Shown here piece after piece: positions 8,780-17,097 of a DNA stretch of 64,000 nt. A program made the translations under genes and the position numbers. Location of the stretch: assembly GCA_902506565.1 (NCBI GenBank), contig LR732703.1, forward strand, positions 932,030 through 996,029, written 5' to 3'. The notes beneath the pieces were generated by a model. That model was not told the DNA's origin, searched no databases, and saw only the letters and a list, made by a program, of their open reading frames with translations. This DNA comes from Burkholderiales bacterium 8X. Lineage in GTDB: Bacteria; Pseudomonadota; Gammaproteobacteria; Burkholderiales; Burkholderiaceae_C. Each line of letters opens with the position of its first letter. Position 1 is the first letter of the stretch.

Positions 8780-9887
8780 GATCGGCTCCTTCGGAGAGCG
8801 GCAATACAGGCGGCGGCCTCGGCATGGCACGGCGGGTGGTCTCGAAGTCGAGCGGCATGCGGACCTGCAGGCTATGCCCCTCGCCGTTGTCGAGGCGGTA
8901 GAACATGCCCCGTGCATGGAGCGCCGGATCCGACACGACCTCCGCATAGTCCCGCTCCGGACCGCAGGGCAGCCGCGCCGCCCGTAATTGCGAGGTCCAC
9001 TCTGCGCGGGTGCGCTTGCGCATCGCGGGGTTGAGCAAGATCTCGATCCGGGCCTGCGCCTCGCAGCGCTGCTCGTTGGTCGCGAAGGCGGGGTCGTCGA
9101 CCAGCTCGGGCGCGCCCGCGGCCTCGCACAACGCCTGCCAATGCCGCCGGTGCAGCACGGTGACCAGCAGCCGTCCATCGGCCGTATCGAACATGGGCGT
9201 GCAGGAGACCATCGAATGATTGCCGTTGCGGCGAACCACGTCGGATGCCGCATCGAACATCGTGAACTGCGGGTACTGCATGTAGAGGCAGGTGTCGGCG
9301 AGCGACGCCTGTATGAAATCGCCCTGCCCGGTCTGGCGCAGGTTCTCGAGCGCCGCGAGCACGCCGAGCGCGGCCCAGATACCGGTGGAGACATCCACCA
9401 CCGAAGGCCCGGTGCGGAAGGTCGGGCCCTCGATCGAGCCGGTCATCGACATCATTCCCATCGAGGCCTGCGCGAGCCCGTCGGTGCCGGCCGGTCCGTC
9501 GGGGCCGAAGCCGGTGACATGGACGCAGATCAGGCGCGGATTCAGGGCGCGCAATCGCGCTGCATCCAGGCCAGCCTGGACGAGCATCGCTGCATCCAGG
9601 TTGGAGACCACGACATCCGCTTCGATCGCCAACTGGCGAGCCTTCTCGGCCTCGTCCGGACGGGTGATATCGAGGCAGACCACGGTCTTGTTGCGGTTGG
9701 TGGATGCATACAGCGCGGCAACGTCGCCGGTGATCGGGCCCATCCGCCGCGTCACGTCGCCCTGCGGCGGTTCCACCTTGGTGACTTGCGCACCGAGATC
9801 GGCGAGCACCTGGCCACACGAGGGTCCGGCCACCATGTGCGTGAACTCGACGACGCGCAGGGCGTGCAGCACGGGGAGCATCGTCAT
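8772..9887 (-). CDS. CaiB/BaiF family (class III) CoA-transferase
   Basis: This 371-residue class III CoA-transferase moves CoA between carboxylic acids, or may act as a racemase in some relatives. It opens with LRVVEFTHMVAGPSCGQ and ADLGAQVTKVEPPQGD, the usual N-terminal nucleotide-like fold, and has a SLADTC segment in the region of the catalytic aspartate. Its ATG overlaps the stop of the citryl-CoA-lyase-like gene (ATGA). Placement between that gene and the dehydrogenase suggests it activates a pathway acid using another acyl-CoA donor. A second CaiB paralogue lies at 15900. Confidence 0.9.
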   Translation of the reverse strand: MTMLPVLHALRVVEFTHMVAGPSCGQVLADLGAQVTKVEPPQGDVTRRMGPITGDVAALYASTNRNKTVVCLDITRPDEAEKARQLAIEADVVVSNLDAAMLVQAGLDAARLRALNPRLICVHVTGFGPDGPAGTDGLAQASMGMMSMTGSIEGPTFRTGPSVVDVSTGIWAALGVLAALENLRQTGQGDFIQASLADTCLYMQYPQFTMFDAASDVVRRNGNHSMVSCTPMFDTADGRLLVTVLHRRHWQALCEAAGAPELVDDPAFATNEQRCEAQARIEILLNPAMRKRTRAEWTSQLRAARLPCGPERDYAEVVSDPALHARGMFYRLDNGEGHSLQVRMPLDFETTRRAMPRPPPVLPLSEGADRA

Positions 9888-10672
9888 TCGCGCCCCAACG
9901 GCCGCGGCGCGGGGCCGTCGTAGTCGACTTCCGCATCCGGTACATGGCGCCAGCCGGCCTCGCGCTTCATCTCCTCGACCGCGTGCACCGCAAGCCCAGC
10001 GCTGCGCGGCACGAAGGCCAGGGCCCGCACGATCTCCCAGTCGAGCCCGAGGTCCAGGCCGATCGCGGCGAGCGCGCCGTCCTGGTTCATGCGGATCGGC
10101 CGGCCCTTGGCGCGGCCCAGCTCGAGCTCGACCGCCTGCGCCAGGCGCGAATGATCGCCGGTCACGCCGTTCCGATCCGCGATCGCATAGAGGCGCGGCA
10201 CGCGCGGATCGCCTTCGGGATGGAGCGCATGACCGTAGCCGGGGATCTTTTCCTCGCGATCGGCGAAGTGCTTCACGATGGCCGCGGCCGCCGACGCCCG
10301 ATCATGCGAACCGCGCTCCACCAACGCGCCGAAGCGAACCAGCTGCTGGGCGAGTTGCTGGCAGGCGCCACCGTAGGTATCGCCGAAGGACAGGATTCCG
10401 CCCGCGACCGCGGCCTGCAATGGAGTGCCGGATGAGGCGAGGTACCGGGTCACGATGCTGGACGGCACGATGCCGTGATCCAGCACCGAAACGAACATGG
10501 CGTCGAGCGTTTCCGCATGCCCGGGCGGCGGCAGCTCGCCACGCGCCAACAGCAGGAAGGCCTCGGCGAACGACATCTTGCCGACCATCTCGCCCAGGTT
10601 GTAGCCGCGCAGCACGACCGTGTCCTTGTCGCCATACGCGATGGCGGTTTTCCAGCGTCCCTTGGTGGCCAT
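9884..10672 (-). CDS. Citryl-CoA lyase / short citrate-synthase-fold protein
   Basis: This 262-residue protein has the citrate synthase fold but only about 60 percent of normal citrate synthase length. The active-site-like region GYGHALHPEGDPRVPRL carries the histidine and aspartate pattern of the GFGHxxxxxxDPR motif. Short members of this family are usually called citryl-CoA lyases and would catalyse a retro-Claisen cleavage. The start MATKGRW was chosen because the upstream open frame overlaps the ferredoxin gene. In this operon it may cleave a hydroxylated, CoA-activated intermediate, releasing acetyl-CoA or a similar unit. That function is inferred. Confidence 0.8.
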   Translation of the reverse strand: MATKGRWKTAIAYGDKDTVVLRGYNLGEMVGKMSFAEAFLLLARGELPPPGHAETLDAMFVSVLDHGIVPSSIVTRYLASSGTPLQAAVAGGILSFGDTYGGACQQLAQQLVRFGALVERGSHDRASAAAAIVKHFADREEKIPGYGHALHPEGDPRVPRLYAIADRNGVTGDHSRLAQAVELELGRAKGRPIRMNQDGALAAIGLDLGLDWEIVRALAFVPRSAGLAVHAVEEMKREAGWRHVPDAEVDYDGPAPRPLGRE

Positions 10673-10677
10673 GGCGA

Positions 10678-10887
10678 TCAGTCCTGGTAGATGAGTTGGA
10701 TGGCGGAGACCGGGCAGAGCTCTTCGGCTTCCAGCGCGGCTGCTTCGTTCAGGGTGCCCGCGACATAAGCCGCATGCCCGTCCGGCTGCATCGCGAAAAA
10801 CTCGGGATGGCTCGCGACGCACATGCCGGCGCCGACGCACAGGTGGCCGTCGACCACCACGCGGATGAGTTTTCTTTGCTCGGCCAT
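10678..10887 (-). CDS. [3Fe-4S]-type ferredoxin, P450 partner
   Basis: This 69-residue ferredoxin has Cys17, Cys23 and Cys58-Pro (CVGAGMC and ELCPV). A glycine stands where the second cysteine of a [4Fe-4S] site would be, so a single [3Fe-4S] cluster is expected. Such small ferredoxins typically sit directly next to actinobacterial and proteobacterial P450 genes, as here (1 bp gap). It should deliver electrons to the P450. The presence of a second, unrelated [2Fe-2S] ferredoxin in the same operon is uncommon. Confidence 0.92.
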   Translation of the reverse strand: MAEQRKLIRVVVDGHLCVGAGMCVASHPEFFAMQPDGHAAYVAGTLNEAAALEAEELCPVSAIQLIYQD

Positions 10888-10888
10888 T

Positions 10889-12103
10889 TCAGTCCAGCCG
10901 GATGTTGACCGGCGCCTCGATGCTGCGGCCGAGGATGCGCGGATCCCACTTGATGCTGCTCGCGAGTTCCATCTTCGGAAAACGACGCAGCAGCTCGTTG
11001 AACGCTATCTCCATTTCCATCCGGGCGAGCGGCGCACCCAGGCAGAAGTGGATGCCATGGCTGAACGACAGGTGCGGATTCGGGTTGCGCGTGGCGTCGA
11101 AGCGTTCCGGATCCGCGAACTTGGACGGGTCGCGGTTGGCGGCTCCCATGAGCAGCAGGATCCGATCGCCCTCGCGCACCTCCTTGCCGTGAATCGCCAT
11201 GTCCTCGCCGGCAACCCGCATGGTTCCCTTGAGCGGGCCGTTGTAGCGCAAGCCTTCCTCGATGCCGGTCTTCATGTGCTGCGGGGCGGCGCGCAGCAAC
11301 TCGAGCTGATCGGGCGTCTGCAGCAGCGTGGTCAGCGTGTTGCAGATCAGGTCTTGCGTGGTCTCGTGTCCGGCGTTCACCAGGAGGATGCACGAATGCA
11401 GCACGTCGTCGGGCGTGAGCGTCGGGTCCTGGCGCTGCACCTCCATGAGCCAGCTCATCATGTCGTCGCGCGGATGCTTGACGCGCTCGTCGTACAGCCC
11501 TTTCAGGTAGGCCTTGAACTCGATCAACGCGTCCTGCGCGCGATCCATGCGCTGGTCATCTCCGACGCCTGCGAGCAGCAGCGTGGTGAGGCCGTCTGCC
11601 CACTTGTGGAATCGGTGAACGTCTTCACGCGGTGCGCCGATGATCGATGCGATCACGTTCGCCGGGAACGGGTAGGCGAAGTCGCGATTGAGGTCGACCT
11701 GGTGACGGCCTTCCCAAGGATCGAAGAAATCCTTGACGTAGCCCTCGACCACGCCGCGCATGGTCGCCACCGCCTTGGGCGTGAAGGCGCGGCTGAAGAT
11801 CTTGCGAAGGTGGGTGTGCTCCGGCGGGTCGAGGAACACCACGAACGAATGCAGCACCTCGTAGGTGAGCGCGAAGCGTGCCCGCTCCTCGTCATTGAGT
11901 CGCGTCTCGAAGTACGGCGTGATGCGATCGGCCAGCATCTTCGCGCTGTGCAGGGCACCATAGACATCGTCGTAGCGGGTCAGCACCCATCCACGCCAAC
12001 GCTCGTTCCAGTAGCACGGGTGGTCCTCGCGCAGCAACTGGTAATAAGGCGATGGATTCTGGACGATCTCTGGATCGAGCAGGTCGTCGTTGACCACGGG
12101 CAT
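10889..12103 (-). CDS. Cytochrome P450 monooxygenase
   Basis: This 404-residue soluble bacterial P450 has all core motifs: the I-helix AGHETT (244-249), E283-x-x-R286, and the heme loop FSHGIHFCLG with Cys354 as thiolate ligand. There is no membrane anchor. The ATG at 12103 was chosen because AAGGAG lies upstream, and a longer in-frame extension would run through the operator palindromes. It is the first gene of an operon with two ferredoxins, a ferredoxin reductase and CoA-pathway enzymes. It therefore probably hydroxylates the substrate or an early intermediate of that pathway. The substrate is unknown. Confidence 0.95.
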   Translation of the reverse strand: MPVVNDDLLDPEIVQNPSPYYQLLREDHPCYWNERWRGWVLTRYDDVYGALHSAKMLADRITPYFETRLNDEERARFALTYEVLHSFVVFLDPPEHTHLRKIFSRAFTPKAVATMRGVVEGYVKDFFDPWEGRHQVDLNRDFAYPFPANVIASIIGAPREDVHRFHKWADGLTTLLLAGVGDDQRMDRAQDALIEFKAYLKGLYDERVKHPRDDMMSWLMEVQRQDPTLTPDDVLHSCILLVNAGHETTQDLICNTLTTLLQTPDQLELLRAAPQHMKTGIEEGLRYNGPLKGTMRVAGEDMAIHGKEVREGDRILLLMGAANRDPSKFADPERFDATRNPNPHLSFSHGIHFCLGAPLARMEMEIAFNELLRRFPKMELASSIKWDPRILGRSIEAPVNIRLD

Positions 12104-12150
12104 CTGATGTTCTCCTTGGCCGCGCACCTGCGCGGTGGGGCGTCTTGATC

Positions 12151-12186
12151 TAAGCGCTTGCTCACTGGTAACTAAGCACGCGCTTA
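12151..12186. promoter_or_regulatory. Twin palindromic operators between P450 and crotonase genes
   Basis: TAAGC-GCTT-GCTCA (12151-12164, one mismatch) and TAAGC-ACGC-GCTTA (12173-12186, perfect arms) start 22 bp apart, the same spacing as the pair at 5904-5939. They lie in the divergent promoter region between the P450 operon (start 12103) and the crotonase gene (start 12265), so both directions could be controlled. Confidence 0.8.
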
Positions 12187-12264
12187 TGCTAAGATAATCT
12201 GCAGGCCGGGTCAAGGCCATAGCGCCTCCGACGCCGGACTCGACAACCGCACAGAAAGGCAACC

Positions 12265-13077
12265 ATGTCCGAGAAGCTCTACGACGGCTATCAACGCCTG
12301 CGATTCGACCGCCCGCACCCTCGGGTGCTGAGGGTCACCATGGACAATCCCGGCAAGAAGAATTCGATCGACGAGGTCATGCATCCGGAGATGGTCCGTG
12401 TTTGGCAGGACATCTCGTACGACGACAGCGTCGCCGCAGTCATCCTCACGGGCGCCGGCGATGCGTTCTGCGCCGGCGGCAACTTCGACATGGTCCAGGA
12501 GATGGTCGACAGCCACGAGGTCCGCATGAAGAACCTGCGCGAGGCGCGCGACGTGGTCTACAACATGATCAACTGCACCAAGCCGATCATCAGCGCGGTG
12601 CGCGGTCCGGCAGTGGGCGGCGGCCTGGTGTGCGCTCTGATGTCCGACATCTCCGTCGTCGCGAAGAAGGCCAAGCTGATCGACGGCCATACCCGCCTCG
12701 GACTTGCCGCGGGCGATCATGCCGCCATCATCTGGCCGCTTCTTTGCGGCATGGCGCGCGCCAAGTACCACCTGATGCTGTGCACGACCATCACAGGCGA
12801 GGAGGCCGAGAAGATCGGGCTCGTGTCGCTGGCGGTCGACGATGCGGAGCTCGACTCGAAAGCGATCGAGATCGCGTCGCAGCTGGCCGACGGGCCACCC
12901 ACCGCCATCCGGCTCACCAAGTACACGATGAATCATTGGCTGCGCATGGCGGGCCCGATCTTCGATGCCTCGCTCGCGTTCGAATTCCATGGCTTCACCG
13001 GCCCCGAGCTGAAGGAAGGCATGGCTGCCATCAAGGAAAAGCGCGCACCGGTGTTCCCGACGCACAGCGCCTTCTGA
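12265..13077 (+). CDS. Enoyl-CoA hydratase/isomerase (crotonase) family protein
   Basis: This 270-residue crotonase-fold enzyme acts on acyl-CoA thioesters. Oxyanion-hole segments are visible in [12 protein letters not shown] (about residues 65-76) and [14 protein letters not shown] (about 113-126). The catalytic acidic positions cannot be assigned with certainty, so hydratase, isomerase or hydrolase activity are all possible. It is transcribed divergently from the P450 operon across the twin operators. The TetR regulator follows about 80 bp downstream. Its likely place in the pathway is hydration of the product of the acyl-CoA dehydrogenase. Confidence 0.9.
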   Translation: MSEKLYDGYQRLRFDRPHPRVLRVTMDNPGKKNSIDEVMHPEMVRVWQDISYDDSVAAVILTGAGDAFCAGGNFDMVQEMVDSHEVRMKNLREARDVVYNMINCTKPIISAVRGPAVGGGLVCALMSDISVVAKKAKLIDGHTRLGLAAGDHAAIIWPLLCGMARAKYHLMLCTTITGEEAEKIGLVSLAVDDAELDSKAIEIASQLADGPPTAIRLTKYTMNHWLRMAGPIFDASLAFEFHGFTGPELKEGMAAIKEKRAPVFPTHSAF

Positions 13078-13156
13078 GCGGCGCGCTTCGGCCGGGCGGC
13101 CCATTGCTGCTGTGGTAGAACCTCAGGCCAAAGCGACAAACACCCGACACCACAAC

Positions 13157-13831
13157 ATGGCAACCCGACCCAAGCGGGCCGCTTTCAGGGCGGCTTCCGC
13201 CGAGCCTCTTCCGATTGCTTCCGAGGGCGGATTACCCGAGCTGTTCCAGCACCATGTCGAGAGTCCTTCGGTCCGTCGATTGCTCTTGGCGGGCGTGGAC
13301 AGTTTCTGGAAGAACGGCTTCCATGCGTCGAGCACTCGAGAGATCGCCAAGCGCGCCAAGCTCAGCCCCGCGGCGGTCTACGTGCATTTCAAGTCGAAGG
13401 ACGAACTGCTGTTCACCATCGTGCTGCTGGTGGCCGAGCGCTTGCTCGAGCAGCTGACGGCCACGTCCGAAGAGGGCGGCAGCCCCACGCAAAGGCTCCG
13501 GCGCCTGGTGCAGGACTACGTCGCCTTTCCCGCCAAGATGTACAAGGCCTCGCTGGTCGCCAACCGCGAGTTCAACTCGCTGAACGCGGCCCAGCGAAAG
13601 CAGATCGTGAAGATCCGCGACACCCTTGAAATCATCATCGACCAGTGCCTCCGCGAAGGTTGCGCGAGCGGCGAATTCAAGATCAAGGAAATCAGCATCG
13701 TCAGGACCGCGATCGTCGCGCTCTGTCGTTCGGTCCTGACCTGGTATTCGCCGAGGGGTCGCTTTACGCCGCAACAGTTGGGCGAGCACTACGCGGATCT
13801 GGTCGTCGCGATGGTCGGCGCCAAGCCTTGA
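13157..13831 (+). CDS. TetR/AcrR family transcriptional regulator
   Basis: This protein of about 224 residues has a TetR-type N-terminal HTH, with [20 protein letters not shown] and the following KSKDELL typical of the family, and a helical ligand-binding C-terminal domain. It has a long, basic N-terminal extension before the HTH. The ATG at 13157 is my preferred start; a GTG at 13112 in the same frame is possible and neither has a strong ribosome site. It lies downstream of the crotonase in the same direction. It is the obvious candidate to bind the TAAGC-N4-GCTTA boxes, with an acyl-CoA as plausible inducer. Confidence 0.9.
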   Translation: MATRPKRAAFRAASAEPLPIASEGGLPELFQHHVESPSVRRLLLAGVDSFWKNGFHASSTREIAKRAKLSPAAVYVHFKSKDELLFTIVLLVAERLLEQLTATSEEGGSPTQRLRRLVQDYVAFPAKMYKASLVANREFNSLNAAQRKQIVKIRDTLEIIIDQCLREGCASGEFKIKEISIVRTAIVALCRSVLTWYSPRGRFTPQQLGEHYADLVVAMVGAKP

Positions 13832-13863
13832 GCAACTGAGCTGGCCCAGGTCGATGCCGTCGC

Positions 13864-14853
13864 TCAGCGGATCCGCAGCACGATCTTCCCGAGATGGTCG
13901 CCGCGCACCATGCTCTCCTTCGCAGCCTCGAGCCGGTCGAAGTCGAAGACCCGATCCACGATGGGGCGCAGCCTGCCGGATTCGAGCAACGGCAGCAGGT
14001 CGCGGGTGAATTCGCGCGCAGCCGCCACGCGGTGCGCGACGGTTCGCATCTTGTTCGAGACGCCAAAGAGGTGCAGCCGCTTCTTGTGCAGGGCCATCAG
14101 GTCCATCTCGGCCTTGACGATGCCGTCGACATAGCCGACGGTGGCGAGCCGACCCTCGAAACCCAATGCCTCCACGCAGGCTGCGAACATCGAACCGCCG
14201 ACGTTGTTGACAGCCAGGTCGGCGCCGCGGCCGCCGGTCGCTTCCATCACCGCCGGCACGAAGTCCGGCGCTCGGGTTTCGAGGCCGAGGTCGAGGTTCA
14301 TCTCCTTCAGCCGAGCAAGCTTGGCGGCCGATCCGGAGGTCCCGATCACCTTGGCGCCCAAGGCCTTCGCAACCTGCAAGGACGCGACGCCGACACCGGA
14401 CGAGATGCCGGTGACCAGCAGCCACTCGCCCGCGGCGAGGCGCCCCTGGGCGATCAGCATGTCGTGCGCGGTGCCATACACCAGCGTGGCGCAGGCCGCA
14501 TGCTCCCAATCGAGCGAAGGCGGCACCGGGAAGACTTCTTCGGCCATCATGCAGCCCTGCTCGGCGAAGGCGCCGTCGCAGCGGCCCATCACCCGGTCGC
14601 CGACCTTGGGCATGCCGGGCTGCACGCCGACCTTCGAGCCGACGGCGATCACCTCGCCTGCACCTTCGAAGCCTGCCGGGCGGGCCGGCCCGTTTGCGGC
14701 GTGCAGGCCATGCCCGGCAATGAATTCGCCGCGGTTGAGCGATGCAGCATGGAGGCGGACTGCGATCTGCTCGGGCCCGGGGCTCGGCTCCGGCACATCG
14801 CGCATTTCGACGGCCATGCCGCCTTCGAGGGTACGTATCCACCAGGATTTCAT
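13864..14853 (-). CDS. Zinc-independent MDR oxidoreductase (quinone oxidoreductase type)
   Basis: This 329-residue medium-chain dehydrogenase/reductase starts MKSWWIRTLEGG. It has the GroES-like N-terminal domain and the NADPH-binding stretch LLVTGISSGVGVASLQ near residue 145. The structural and catalytic zinc cysteines of classical alcohol dehydrogenases are not evident, so a quinone-oxidoreductase or enoyl-reductase role fits better. It is the last gene of a minus-strand operon (crotonase, CaiB, Bug receptor, this gene) and converges on the TetR gene. The substrate is unknown. Confidence 0.87.
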   Translation of the reverse strand: MKSWWIRTLEGGMAVEMRDVPEPSPGPEQIAVRLHAASLNRGEFIAGHGLHAANGPARPAGFEGAGEVIAVGSKVGVQPGMPKVGDRVMGRCDGAFAEQGCMMAEEVFPVPPSLDWEHAACATLVYGTAHDMLIAQGRLAAGEWLLVTGISSGVGVASLQVAKALGAKVIGTSGSAAKLARLKEMNLDLGLETRAPDFVPAVMEATGGRGADLAVNNVGGSMFAACVEALGFEGRLATVGYVDGIVKAEMDLMALHKKRLHLFGVSNKMRTVAHRVAAAREFTRDLLPLLESGRLRPIVDRVFDFDRLEAAKESMVRGDHLGKIVLRIR

Positions 14854-14877
14854 GATCGGTCTCTCGCGTGACTCGAG

Positions 14878-15870
14878 TTACTCGCGTTGAATCTTCGCTT
14901 CCTGAACGACCCGGGTCCAACGCTCCATGTCGGCGCGAATCTCTGCGCCGAACTCGTCCGCGCTGATCGGCTCGACCTCGTAGCCGGCTGCTCGGAGCTT
15001 GCCGACCAGTTCCGGATCGCGCAGCACCTGCGCGGCCGACTGCTGCAGCTTGGCCACGATCGCCGGCGGCGTCGCCGCCGGCGCCACGACGCCGTACCAG
15101 ACGTCGTAGCGCTGCGCGACCGAGCCGGTCTCGGCCAGGGTCGGAATGTCCGGCGCATGCGGGGATCGCTTGGCGCCGGTCACCGCCATGCCGCGCAGCT
15201 TGCCGGAGCTGAGGTAGGGCACCATCGGCGCCAAGGTCGAGATGATGAAGTCGACCTGGCCGCCGACCGCATCCGCCATGGCGGGCGCCGAACCCTTGTA
15301 GGGGATGTTGTTGAAGGTGACGCCGGCGTTGAGCGCGATCAATTGGCCGAACAGGTGCGGCCCGGTGCCCACCCCCGGCGACGCGTAGTTGAGCGGCTGC
15401 TTCTTCGCCAGCGCGATCAGCTCGGCCATGTTGCGCGGCGCGAGCGACGGGTGTACCGCGATCGCCACCGCCGAGCTCGCCACCTTGGCGATCGGAACGA
15501 AGTCCTTCAGCGTGTCGTAGCGGATCTCGCGGAACAGCAGCGGATTGGTCGCCAGGAACTCGTTGCCGAAGAGCAGGGTGTAGCCATCCGCCGGGCTCCG
15601 CGCAACCATTTCCGCGCCGATGTTGCCGGAGGCGCCGGGCTTGTTGTCGATGACGACCGGCTGCCCGAGCAGCGCCGAGAGCCGGTCGGAGAACGCACGT
15701 GCCGCCACATCCGCGCCGCCGCCGGCCGGGAACGGCACCACCATCTTGATCGACCGACCCGGGTAGGCCTGCGACCACGCCAGGCTGCTGAACATCAGCG
15801 AGGCGACCAGCAGCAAGCCGCGGCGGCGCGTGGTGGCGATGGATGCTCGAACTCGGAACGGGTAAGACAT
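14878..15870 (-). CDS. Bug/TctC-type periplasmic receptor (TTT family)
   Basis: This 330-residue periplasmic binding protein has a signal peptide ending around SLAWSQ and the Bug hallmark AYPGRSIKMVVPFPAGGGAD immediately after it. PVVIDNKPGASGNIG and ADGYTLLFG follow, both diagnostic. An AAGGAG site precedes the ATG at 15870; an upstream in-frame extension overlaps the CaiB gene and is rejected. Bug receptors bind carboxylates for tripartite tricarboxylate transporters or act as orphan sensors. No TctAB pair is adjacent. It lies between a CaiB transferase and an MDR enzyme, suggesting a carboxylate ligand used by that operon. Confidence 0.93.
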   Translation of the reverse strand: MSYPFRVRASIATTRRRGLLLVASLMFSSLAWSQAYPGRSIKMVVPFPAGGGADVAARAFSDRLSALLGQPVVIDNKPGASGNIGAEMVARSPADGYTLLFGNEFLATNPLLFREIRYDTLKDFVPIAKVASSAVAIAVHPSLAPRNMAELIALAKKQPLNYASPGVGTGPHLFGQLIALNAGVTFNNIPYKGSAPAMADAVGGQVDFIISTLAPMVPYLSSGKLRGMAVTGAKRSPHAPDIPTLAETGSVAQRYDVWYGVVAPAATPPAIVAKLQQSAAQVLRDPELVGKLRAAGYEVEPISADEFGAEIRADMERWTRVVQEAKIQRE

Positions 15871-15899
15871 GCAATCTCCTTGATGGTGCGGAGCGGCCG

Positions 15900-17096
15900 T
15901 CAGACCACGCCCGCGGTGCGCAGCTGCGCGATTTCGTTGTCCGAGAGGCCCGCCTCGCGCAGCACTTCGTCCGTGTGCTCGCCGCAATCCGGCGCGGCGG
16001 TCTGCACCGAGGCGGGCGTGCGCTCCAGGTGAACCGGCTGCGTGACGAAGGTGCAGGTCTTGCCCGAGCGCGACTCGGCTTCTGCCGTGGCCTTCAATTG
16101 CTGCACCTGCGGGTCGTCGAAGACCTGCTTCATGTCGTAGACCGGACCGGCCGGAACGCCCGCCGCATTCAGCAAGTCGACCCAATGCGCGACCGGCCGG
16201 GTCATGAAGCGCGTCTCGATCTCCTCCGAGAGCTCGGCCCGGTTCTGGATGCGCAGGCGGTCGCTCGCAAAGCGCGGGTCGAGCAGCCAATGCCCGCAGT
16301 CGAGCGCTTCGCAGAACCGGCGCCAATTGCCGCCGCCCGCCGCGCCGATATTGAGGCTGCCGTCGGCCGCCCGGTACAGGCCCATCGGGCTCGCGCTCGG
16401 ATGGTCGTTGCCGCATTGGACCGGCACCACGCCATCGTTCAAGTAGCGGGCCGCCTGGAAGTCCATCATCGCGATCTGGGCGTGCAGCAGCGAGGTATGC
16501 ACCCACTGGCCCTCGCCCGATTGCTCGCGCTCCAGCAAGGCTGCAAAGATGCCGAGCGCGGCATACAAGCCGGCGCTTGAATCGGCAACCGCGAGGCCGG
16601 CGCGCAGCGGACCCTGGCCCGGATGACCGGTCACCGACATCAAGCCGCCCATGCCCTGGATCACCTGGTCGAAGCCCGGCCTCGACGCGTACGGCCCCTG
16701 CTGCCCGTAACCCGAGATGCTGGCCAGCACGATGCGCGGGTTGACCGCGCGCAGCGACGGGTAGTCCAGCCCCAGCCTGGCCTTCACGTCGGGGCGCCAG
16801 TTCTCGACCACCACGTCGGCATCCTTCGCGAGGCGCATGAACAGCGCCCTGCCCTCCGGCTTCTTGAGGTTGAGCGTGAGGGAGCGCTTGTTGCGGTTGA
16901 GGTTCTGGAAGTCGCCGCCGTCGCGGCTGTCGATGAATATGTCGTCGTTGGCATCGATGCCCGGCGGCGGCTCGATGCGGATCACGTCGGCGCCGAAGTC
17001 CGCCAGCATCCGAACGCAAGTGGGTCCCGCCCGTACCCGCGAGAGATCGAGCACCCGAAATCGCGCGAGCGCCGTGCCTGCCTGGATCCGCGCCAT
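15900..17096 (-). CDS. CaiB/BaiF family (class III) CoA-transferase, second copy
   Basis: This 398-residue class III CoA-transferase has the N-terminal pattern FRVLDLSRVRAGPTCVRMLADFGAD followed by VIRIEPPPG (quoted as LDLSRVRAGPTCVRM and VIRIEPPPG). NRNKRSLTLNLKKPEGR and VVVENWRPDV are also typical. It is clearly diverged from the copy at 8772 rather than a recent duplicate. The start MARIQAG at 17096 sits 1 bp after the crotonase stop. It probably transfers CoA to the acid imported with the help of the downstream Bug receptor. Confidence 0.9.
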   Translation of the reverse strand: MARIQAGTALARFRVLDLSRVRAGPTCVRMLADFGADVIRIEPPPGIDANDDIFIDSRDGGDFQNLNRNKRSLTLNLKKPEGRALFMRLAKDADVVVENWRPDVKARLGLDYPSLRAVNPRIVLASISGYGQQGPYASRPGFDQVIQGMGGLMSVTGHPGQGPLRAGLAVADSSAGLYAALGIFAALLEREQSGEGQWVHTSLLHAQIAMMDFQAARYLNDGVVPVQCGNDHPSASPMGLYRAADGSLNIGAAGGGNWRRFCEALDCGHWLLDPRFASDRLRIQNRAELSEEIETRFMTRPVAHWVDLLNAAGVPAGPVYDMKQVFDDPQVQQLKATAEAESRSGKTCTFVTQPVHLERTPASVQTAAPDCGEHTDEVLREAGLSDNEIAQLRTAGVV

Positions 17097-17097
17097 G

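Noticed and set aside
12104..12262. N-terminal extension of the P450 up to 12262
   Set aside because: It would run through the twin operators; a good AAGGAG site supports the start at 12103 and the extension has no P450 similarity.
15871..17019. A long in-frame extension of the Bug receptor at 14878
   Set aside because: It overlaps the CaiB gene in another frame; the signal peptide and AAGGAG site define the start at 15870.
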